A stretch of 5,656 nucleotides of DNA from Alphaproteobacteria bacterium. GTDB taxonomy: Bacteria > Pseudomonadota > Alphaproteobacteria > ATCC43930 > CGMCC-115725. Position numbers and translations under genes: made by a program. Under the pieces are notes generated by a model. That model was not told where the DNA came from. It saw only the letters and a program-made list of their open reading frames with translations, and made no database searches. Numbering within the stretch: position 1 is the first letter of the stretch; the number at the start of each line of letters is the position of its first letter. The stretch covers positions 1 through 5,656 of the forward strand of contig VAZR01000053.1 in assembly GCA_005888515.1 (NCBI GenBank). The letters run 5' to 3'. Of this stretch, positions 4,863-5,656 are shown piece by piece.

Positions 4863-5656
4863 ATGCGATCGGCGCTGATCGCCGCGGCCGCCGCGCTTGC
4901 TTTGAGCGTGGCGGCTCCGGCATCGGCGCAACTGCTGGGCACGGATGGCGGCTGGGGCGGGCCGTATGTCGGCCTCACTCCGGGCGTCAAGCTGGGCGAC
5001 GCGATCTGGACGGCGACGCAGCTGAATGGCGGCGGGGTCGGTGGGACGCCATTCACCGCGGTCGACGCCTCCTCGCCACGGACCTACAGCTTTACCGCGG
5101 CGTGCCTCGGCGGATATGCCGGGATCAACTGGCAATTCGGCCGCTGGGTGGTCGGTCCCGAGGCCGGCTTTGCGTGGGCAGACGAGAAAAAGACACGCGC
5201 CTTTCTGCCGGGTTGCACGCTGGGCTGCAGCGGCTTCTTTCCCGAGCCTGGGCCGAACGATACCGCGTCCGTCAGCCTCCAATGGGACGCCACTGTCGGC
5301 GCGCGCGCCGGCTACCTGCTGACGCCGCAAATGCTGCTTTACGGCACCGCCGGCTTCGGCCTGCAGCAGATCGAGACCACCGGCGCCTGCATCAGCCCGT
5401 CGCTCAATTCGCAATACTGCTTCGGGCCGGGACCGCAGCCGCCGATCAGGCACGGCTTGACATTCCTCGGCGTTACCGTCGGCAGCGGGGTGGAGACGCA
5501 GCTCGCCCCGAACTGGCTGTTGCGCGGCGAATACCGCTTTTCCTATTTTCCGGAGGCGTCCGACACCTTGGCGTTTCTACCGTCAACGACCGGGCTCAAC
5601 AACACCTACCGGTATCGGCTGTCGGCGCAGACCCACATCCTGAGCGTCGGCCTCGC
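4863..5656 (+). CDS. Outer-membrane beta-barrel protein, Omp25/31-like (3' end beyond the window)
   Basis: The frame stays open from the ATG at 4863 to the window end, giving 264 residues without a stop. Residues 1-22 are a clear Sec signal peptide: MRS, a hydrophobic Ala/Leu core, and a cleavage site after ASA before Gln23. The mature part begins with GGWGGPYVGL, typical of alphaproteobacterial small porin-like proteins. It continues with alternating strands rich in Gly and aromatics: GGYAGINWQFGRWVVGPEAGFAW (82-104), SVSLQWDATVGARAGYLL (137-154), MLLYGTAGFGLQQIET (157-172), FLGVTVGSGVETQL (201-214) and WLLRGEYRFSYF (218-229). The visible end, THILSVGL, looks like the last strand, so perhaps fewer than ten residues are missing. 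Five cysteines (81, 118, 122, 176, 186) lie mostly in predicted loops. It starts 4 bases after ilvD with no visible ribosome binding site, which suggests translational coupling or a promoter inside ilvD. A surface or structural envelope role is likely; its ligand is unknown. Confidence 0.88.
   Translation, partial: MRSALIAAAAALALSVAAPASAQLLGTDGGWGGPYVGLTPGVKLGDAIWTATQLNGGGVGGTPFTAVDASSPRTYSFTAACLGGYAGINWQFGRWVVGPEAGFAWADEKKTRAFLPGCTLGCSGFFPEPGPNDTASVSLQWDATVGARAGYLLTPQMLLYGTAGFGLQQIETTGACISPSLNSQYCFGPGPQPPIRHGLTFLGVTVGSGVETQLAPNWLLRGEYRFSYFPEASDTLAFLPSTTGLNNTYRYRLSAQTHILSVGL

Noticed and set aside
4171..4863. 230-codon plus-strand ORF inside ilvD
   Set aside because: Out of frame with ilvD and almost entirely Arg, Gly, Ala and His; a shadow.
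4692..5453. 253-codon minus-strand ORF across the end of ilvD and the beta-barrel gene
   Set aside because: Its composition is Arg/Ala/Gly-rich with no recognisable motif; the plus strand has IlvD and a signal-peptide-bearing barrel over the same bases.

Overview
The window is GC-rich chromosomal DNA of an alphaproteobacterium, most likely Hyphomicrobiales. I infer this from the GC-rich codon use, the Omp25/31-like outer-membrane protein and the style of the ilvD gene; no rRNA or marker gene is present to prove it. Two stretches of ordinary host DNA flank a lower-GC mobile segment.

Region 1 (1-~886): a classical short-chain dehydrogenase/reductase (8-748), then an intergenic stretch with an 85-nt imperfect palindrome of REP/MITE type (766-850).

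Region 2 (~887-~2964): an IS1595-family element. It has a strong sigma70-like promoter inside a 15-nt palindrome, an intact 316-aa DDE transposase with an N-terminal zinc ribbon (956-1906), and apparent passenger genes. These are a small basic protein on the minus strand (1941-2126), a divergently started 236-aa helical protein with an RNxxxH motif resembling the HEPN RNase signature (2130-2840), and a 59-aa minus-strand ORF (2701-2880) that overlaps the 3' end of the previous gene antisense by 140 bp. Both outer ends carry a CTTT(G)ACAAAGGG-like motif in inverted orientation, which gives tentative element boundaries.

Region 3 (~2965-5656): a leader with a nested 16-bp stem-loop (3027-3082), then ilvD (dihydroxy-acid dehydratase, start at 3122 with an AGGAG ribosome binding site). 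Four bases after ilvD begins an outer-membrane beta-barrel protein with a clear signal peptide. It is cut off by the window end, probably only a few residues before its natural C-terminus.

The host genes are housekeeping (oxidoreductase, branched-chain amino-acid synthesis, envelope). The IS1595 element appears to have landed between the dehydrogenase gene and ilvD without breaking either. The part most worth following up is the passenger module: a putative HEPN-like protein with two small opposite-strand genes, start codons 3 bp apart at one end and an antisense overlap at the other. A toxin-antitoxin-like or defence-like role is speculation.
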